Made by a program: the position numbers and the translations under genes. The notes beneath the pieces were generated by a model. It did no database searches. It was given only the letters and a program-made list of their open reading frames with translations, and was not told the origin of the DNA. This document shows positions 59,950-64,000 of a DNA stretch of 64,000 nt, piece after piece. How positions within the stretch are numbered: position 1 is the stretch's first letter; each line of letters starts with the position of its first letter. Origin of the DNA: JAAYDS01 sp012729155 (GTDB lineage Bacteria; Chloroflexota; Anaerolineae; UBA1429). Location of the stretch: the NCBI GenBank assembly GCA_036774405.1, contig DAIPBO010000003.1, positions 1-64,000 of the forward strand. Reading direction: 5' to 3'.

Positions 59950-61068
59950 CTAGCGGATCAGCCCCGCCTCGAGGTTGCCGTACTTGACGCGGGCGGGCAC
60001 GATGTCGTCATAGCGGCGCGAGAGGGGATCCCACCCGCGGGCGATGGCCATCTGATGCCCAAAGTAGTGCAGCGGCGTGGCATAGAGCAGCGGTGTGGCC
60101 AGCTCGTCGAGGCTGGGCAGCTGCACCGTCTGTGCGGCCATCTCTTTGATGGGCGCGGTGACATTGTCGGTGAACACCACCGAGGGCGCTTTGACGTAGG
60201 CGTTGCTGGTGAGCACATCGAGCACGTGAGCGCTCGAGCGGCCCTCGGGCGCCAGGAAGAACATGGGCGTGACCTGATCGACCTCGCGGTAGCGCCCGTG
60301 CAAAAAGTCCTCGAGCTCGCACGACTCGCTGTACATCTTGGCCATCTCGATGACCTTGAGGGCGCCCTCGTGCATGGTGCCGATGTTGGGGCCGCTGGAG
60401 AGGATGAACACCATCTGTGTGCTGGCATAGGCCTGCACCAGGGCGTCGATCTCGCCGAGCTGGACCTCGAGGAAATGCCTGACGGCCAGGGCCGCCTGGT
60501 CGATCTGGCCGCGCCAGTAGGCTTCGTCGGCGGCGGTGAGGCGGCCACGGGCCTTGCCCAGCGCGATGCCCAGCAGGTAGAGGCTGACGAGCGACTGGAT
60601 GTACGACTTGCTCTTGACGGGGGTGAGGTCGGTGTCGCCACCGGTGAGCACCACACCCTGCGCGGCCTGCGCCACCGAGGCTCTGGGGTAGGCAGTGATG
60701 GCCAGGGTTTGGGCGCCGTTGGCCTCGGCGTTACGCATGGCGTCGACCACGGTGCCGGTGCCGCCGGTGGTTGAGATGCCGACGACCAGCGCCTCGCTGT
60801 TGAGCACGGCGGGCTCGCCATAGGCGGCCAGGTCAAAGGCGTAGCAGCCCTCGCAGGGGATGCCCGCGAGCCGCTCCCAGATGCGCTTGCCCACCTCGCC
60901 TGCGTAGCACGAGGTGCCTGCGCCGATAAAGTAGACGCGGCGGATGCGCTCCAGATCGACCTTGGCCAGCCAGCGGGCGATGGTCTCATCACCAAGGTCT
61001 AGCGACACCTGCCAGGTCTCGGGTTTGGTCAGGTCCATGATGTTGTTGAGAATCGGATATTCGCTCAT
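59950..61068 (-). CDS. SIS-domain aldose-ketose isomerase/deaminase-like protein
   Basis: A 372-residue protein with two SIS domains, like the isomerase half of GlmS and the AgaS/FrlB deglycase group. Domain 1 has YFIGAGTSCYAGEVGKRIWE and VVGISTTGGTGTVVDAMRNA (Ser/Thr phosphosugar loop). Domain 2 has FILSSGPNIGTMHEGALKVIEMAKMYSESCELEDFLHG, carrying the conserved Glu and the E-x-x-x-HG segment. It lacks the glutaminase domain, so it should isomerise or deaminate a phospho-aminosugar or phosphosugar. The ATG at 61068 lies 1 bp after the ROK kinase stop, so the kinase product is the likely substrate. Last gene of the operon. Confidence 0.88.
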   Translation of the reverse strand: MSEYPILNNIMDLTKPETWQVSLDLGDETIARWLAKVDLERIRRVYFIGAGTSCYAGEVGKRIWERLAGIPCEGCYAFDLAAYGEPAVLNSEALVVGISTTGGTGTVVDAMRNAEANGAQTLAITAYPRASVAQAAQGVVLTGGDTDLTPVKSKSYIQSLVSLYLLGIALGKARGRLTAADEAYWRGQIDQAALAVRHFLEVQLGEIDALVQAYASTQMVFILSSGPNIGTMHEGALKVIEMAKMYSESCELEDFLHGRYREVDQVTPMFFLAPEGRSSAHVLDVLTSNAYVKAPSVVFTDNVTAPIKEMAAQTVQLPSLDELATPLLYATPLHYFGHQMAIARGWDPLSRRYDDIVPARVKYGNLEAGLIR

Positions 61069-61069
61069 A

Positions 61070-62041
61070 TCACTGCCTTTCATTGACGAGGTCCCACGCC
61101 AGGGTGGCCGCGCCCAGCAGGCCGACGTGGTCGGGGTTGAGGCTCGAGGGCACCATGCCCTGCAGATCGGAAAGGGCGCCGGCCAGGGCGGTGGTCTGGA
61201 CGATGTGCCATACGCGGGGCAGCAGCCAGCCATCAGCCCACACGCCGCCCCCCACCACGATCGTCTGCGGATCCAGCAGATTGACCAGGTTGGCCAGGGC
61301 GATGCCGAGGGCGCTGACCATATCGTTGGCCAGGCGCACCGCCAGCGGGTCGCCGGCATCGGCGTGCACAAAGATGGTGTGGGCGTTGAGTTGAGCAGCG
61401 GCATCAGCCGCCGCCAGCGGAGAGCGCGGATAGGCGGGCAGCAGCTCGCGGGCGCGCTCGATGAGCCCGCCACCCGAGGCCACCGGCTCGAGGCAGCCAC
61501 GGCGCCCACAGGGGCAGGCCACGTCTGGCGCGATGCCGGTAAAGCTGTGGCCGAACTCGCCGGCGTGGTTACCCGCGCCGCGCACCAGGCGCCCGTTGGT
61601 GACGAGCCCAGCAGCCGTGCCGGTGCCCACGTTGAGATAGACGAAATCGTCGGCGTTGCGGCCCGCGCCCCAGTAGAGCTCGGCCAGCGTCGCTGCGTGC
61701 ACATCGTTGTCGACGGCGGCGCGCAGGCCGTAGCGGGCGCCAAAGCGCGCCGTCATGTCGACCGGCGCTGAGATGGGGATGTTCATGGCCCGCACCCAGA
61801 CGCCGGCGGCCGGGTCGGTGCGCCCGACGACGCCAAAGCCCAACGCCAACGGTGCGGGGGCCGACCACTCGGCCATAAAGCCGTCGAGGGCGGCCTGGAT
61901 GCTGGCCAGCGAGGTGTGTTGCGTCGAGCGATCCATGGGATAACGCTCAGAGCGCAAGATCTCACCGGCGCGGGTGACGGCGCCCACGGCGATCTTGGTG
62001 CCGCCCACGTCAACGCCAACGACGACGTCTGCTTTGGTCAT
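61070..62041 (-). CDS. ROK-family sugar kinase
   Basis: A 323-residue kinase of the ROK family. The ATP phosphate loop is VGVDVGGTKIAVGAV (about 7-21). GLRAAVDNDVHAATLAELYWGAG carries the catalytic Asp, and CPCGRRGCLEPVASGG holds the ROK zinc site (H-x-CxCGxxGCxE type). TIVVGGGVWADGW is the second phosphate motif. It should phosphorylate a hexose or aminosugar with ATP. It lies between the GH4 gene (12 bp upstream) and the SIS gene, giving a hydrolase, kinase, isomerase order. Confidence 0.93.
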   Translation of the reverse strand: MTKADVVVGVDVGGTKIAVGAVTRAGEILRSERYPMDRSTQHTSLASIQAALDGFMAEWSAPAPLALGFGVVGRTDPAAGVWVRAMNIPISAPVDMTARFGARYGLRAAVDNDVHAATLAELYWGAGRNADDFVYLNVGTGTAAGLVTNGRLVRGAGNHAGEFGHSFTGIAPDVACPCGRRGCLEPVASGGGLIERARELLPAYPRSPLAAADAAAQLNAHTIFVHADAGDPLAVRLANDMVSALGIALANLVNLLDPQTIVVGGGVWADGWLLPRVWHIVQTTALAGALSDLQGMVPSSLNPDHVGLLGAATLAWDLVNERQ

Positions 62042-62053
62042 CTGGCGCCTCGC

Positions 62054-63337
62054 TCAGGCAAAAGTGGGCAGGTGGTCGGCCTGGGCGGTCAACAGCTCGT
62101 CGAGCATGGCGCGGGCATCGGCCACCGAGGCCACGCCGTGTTCGGCCAGCAGGGCCTGCAGGGCCAGGGCACGGTCGCCATTGACGGCGGCCAGCGAGGT
62201 GAGCTCTTGCTGATCGAGACGGGCGCGCAGCACGTCGACGGCGCCCACCGGCAGGTCGAGGTTGCGCAGCGGTTGGATGCCGTTGCCGTCGATGAGGCTT
62301 GACACCTCGATCACGGCCTCGTCTTGCAGGTCGGGCACGGCGCCATAGTTGGGCACGTTGACGGCCACCACCTTGGGCTGGTTGGTGATGAGCGCGGTGA
62401 TGATCTCCATGACGTCCTCGCCCGAGCGGCGCACGGGGATGGGCACGCGGCCGTCGGCCTCGGCTTGCAGGCGTTCGGTGCGGTCAACGCGGCCACGGTT
62501 CTGCTGGTCGATGGGAAAGAGCCCCTCGCCGTAGGCGGCGCCGTAGCCGGTGCGCTCGGTGACGAACCAGGGGAAGAACTCCATGATGTGCTCGTGGCCT
62601 GGGCCAGGGAAGCGGCCGTAGAGTTCCATCAGCTCAAAGCTGGCGGGGCGGTCGGCCGGGCCCTTGGCACGGAGGAGCTCCCACAGGGCGGGATAGGCGT
62701 CGACGCCGTTACGCAGCAGGGTGGTAAGCCAGACCATGTGGTTGATGCCAGCAGCGCGCACCTCGAGCTCGTCGCGGGGCACGCCCATGTACTCAGCCAG
62801 GTAGGTGACGGTATTGGGCACACCGTGGCACAGGCCCACCACGGGCGTGTCGGTCTCGCGGGCCACCGAGCGGCAGATAACCGTCATGGGGTTGGTGTAA
62901 TTGAAGAGGATGGCGTCGGGGCAGAGCGTCTCCATGTCCTCGGCCACGCCCACGATGACCGGCACGTGGCGCAGGGCGCGCGAGAGGCCGCCAGGGCCCA
63001 CCGAGTCTCCCACCGTCTGGGTGATGCCGTATTTGAGCGGGATCTTGAGGTCCTTTTCCCAGGCGGGGTGGCCGCCCACCGAGATGGTGGTGATGACATA
63101 GTCGGCGCCAGGGAGCATGTCGCGGCGGTTGGTGCTGGCCTCGACGGTGAGGTCGGCGCGCTCTTGCGCGATCATCTGGCGCGCCAGGCGCGCGGCAAGG
63201 TCGAGCTTTTCGGCGTTGACGTCGACGAGGGCGACGGTGCTGCCTTTGAGGTGCGGCGCGAGGACGAGGTCCATCAACAGGCCGCGGGTAAAGGTCATAC
63301 TGCCGGCACCGATGAGGACGATGCGTTTAGCGGGCAT
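62054..63337 (-). CDS. Glycoside hydrolase family 4, copy 2
   Basis: A 427-residue GH4 enzyme. It opens KRIVLIGAGSMTFTRGLLMD (NAD site), then DYVITTISVGGHPAWEKDLKIPLKYG and NYTNPMTVICRSVARET (catalytic Asn). GLCHGVPNTVTYLAEYMG (Cys-His metal ligands) and AAGINHMVWLTTL (second His) follow. The CHGV/GINHMVW motifs are like those of alpha-galactosidase MelA and related enzymes. It shares about the same frame as copy 1 at 57017 but has a clearly different sequence. The ATG at 63337 has AAAGGA upstream. The DeoR gene lies 51 bp upstream and the ROK kinase 12 bp downstream. Confidence 0.93.
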   Translation of the reverse strand: MPAKRIVLIGAGSMTFTRGLLMDLVLAPHLKGSTVALVDVNAEKLDLAARLARQMIAQERADLTVEASTNRRDMLPGADYVITTISVGGHPAWEKDLKIPLKYGITQTVGDSVGPGGLSRALRHVPVIVGVAEDMETLCPDAILFNYTNPMTVICRSVARETDTPVVGLCHGVPNTVTYLAEYMGVPRDELEVRAAGINHMVWLTTLLRNGVDAYPALWELLRAKGPADRPASFELMELYGRFPGPGHEHIMEFFPWFVTERTGYGAAYGEGLFPIDQQNRGRVDRTERLQAEADGRVPIPVRRSGEDVMEIITALITNQPKVVAVNVPNYGAVPDLQDEAVIEVSSLIDGNGIQPLRNLDLPVGAVDVLRARLDQQELTSLAAVNGDRALALQALLAEHGVASVADARAMLDELLTAQADHLPTFA

Positions 63338-63388
63338 GGGGGTTCCTTTCTGATGATGGTCTGGCACGCGTCGAGTGCCCGCGGGCGC

Positions 63389-64000
63389 TCATACGACGAT
63401 CACCTCGATGCCCAGCTCGCGCAGGTCATCGAGCAGGCGCGACGGGGCATCGCTATCGGTGATCAGGGTGTGGATCTCGGTCACCGCGCCAAAGGTGCAG
63501 GTGGCCGCTCGGCCCAGTTTGGTGTGATCGGCCAGCACGATGCGCCTGTTGGCGGCGCGTAGCATGGCCATGTCGACGCCGATCTCGCTCGGGTGGGCGC
63601 TGGTGAGCCCGTGCTCGATGTCGAGGGCGTTGACGCTGATGAACAGTTTGTCGGCGTGCAGGGTGCGCAGGGCCTGCTCGCTGATGTGGCCGGCCAGGGT
63701 CTGCTCGGGCCCTACGAGGATGCCGCCCGTGATCAGCACGGTGACGCCCATCGAGCCGGATAGCAGCGCCGCAACGTTGATGGTGGGGGTGATGACCAGC
63801 AGGTCGCTGTGGCGGGTGAGGCGTTTGGCGAGCTCGGCGGTGGTGGTGCCGCCAGCGACGATGATGGTGTCGCCGTCCTCTACCAGCTCGGCGGCGGCCT
63901 GGCCGATGCGCTGCTTGGCGTCGCGGTTGACCACCTCGCGCTCGAGCAGGGTGGGCTCGTGCAGGTTGGGTGGCGTGAGCAGGGCGCCGCCGCGGATGCG
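63389..64000 (-). CDS. DeoR-family transcriptional regulator, C-terminal part
   Basis: The frame is open to the right edge, so the N-terminal helix-turn-helix lies outside the window. The visible 203 residues begin RIRGGALLTPPNLHEPTLLEREVVNRDAKQRI, the linker of DeoR regulators. The phosphosugar-sensing domain follows: DGDTIIVAGGTTTAELAKRL, LLVITPTINVAALL, ITGGILVGPEQTLAG, DKLFISVNALDIEHGLTSAHPSEIGVDMAMLRAA and VLADHTKLGRAATC. It should repress the downstream GH4-ROK-SIS operon and be released by a phosphorylated sugar. Confidence 0.92.
   Translation of the reverse strand, partial: RIRGGALLTPPNLHEPTLLEREVVNRDAKQRIGQAAAELVEDGDTIIVAGGTTTAELAKRLTRHSDLLVITPTINVAALLSGSMGVTVLITGGILVGPEQTLAGHISEQALRTLHADKLFISVNALDIEHGLTSAHPSEIGVDMAMLRAANRRIVLADHTKLGRAATCTFGAVTEIHTLITDSDAPSRLLDDLRELGIEVIVV

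Overview
The window is high-GC bacterial DNA holding about 56 protein genes on both strands, almost without spacer. One run of exactly 100 N at 59298-59397 shows it comes from a draft scaffold. Gene content suggests a Chloroflexota-like bacterium (c-di-AMP signalling, many multi-pass GT-C glycosyltransferases, GH4/GH38 sugar enzymes, DUF362, an ACR3 arsenite pump). That placement is inference from content; no rRNA or tRNA marker was found. No CRISPR array, transposase, integrase or phage gene was seen.

Layout. 1-3 kb: end of a molybdate-binding (Mop) gene, an arsenic cassette (acr3, arsR) with two candidate ArsR operators, and a GT4 glycosyltransferase. 2.9-7.1 kb: pyrB-pyrC behind a URO-D-like protein and a hydroxyisobutyrate-dehydrogenase-like enzyme. 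7.3-17.3 kb: small mixed units, including two secreted SH3-domain paralogues with good sigma70 promoters. 17.3-24.6 kb: a six-gene operon (adaptor, ABC ATPase, ABC permease, lipoprotein, response regulator, histidine kinase) plus a separate exported repeat protein. The two promoters here carry the same four 11-bp-phased half-sites, each followed 11 nt later by a -10 box. 24.7-41 kb: DUF362 lipoprotein, three GT39-like membrane proteins, a SIS plus PfkB sugar pair, a double SDR fusion, an acid-sugar dehydratase, an ABC-2 exporter and a DUF2142 protein. 41-51 kb: an ECF sigma factor fused to ankyrin repeats with a Cys/His-rich partner, a cobalamin-binding mutase-like protein with an opine-dehydrogenase-like enzyme, a sulfatase, two dehydrogenases and an MFS transporter. 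51-52 kb: a c-di-AMP riboswitch in front of a c-di-AMP receptor gene. 51.7-58.3 kb: GH38, lactonase, GT-C and GH4 genes. 58.4-59.9 kb: a cation:proton antiporter behind a fluoride-riboswitch-like leader, split by an assembly gap that is probably false. 60-64 kb: a DeoR, GH4, ROK kinase, SIS sugar operon.

The strongest signals are regulatory. They are the phased direct repeats that define the regulon of the two-component system, two riboswitches (c-di-AMP and fluoride), an uncharacterised leader with a terminator in front of the cobalamin-binding gene, and a recurring TTGSSS-N17/18-TANNNT promoter form with -35 boxes TTGGCG or TTGCGC. Most starts were moved from the longest open frame to an ATG/GTG/TTG with a GGAGG-like ribosome-binding site, as noted in each entry.
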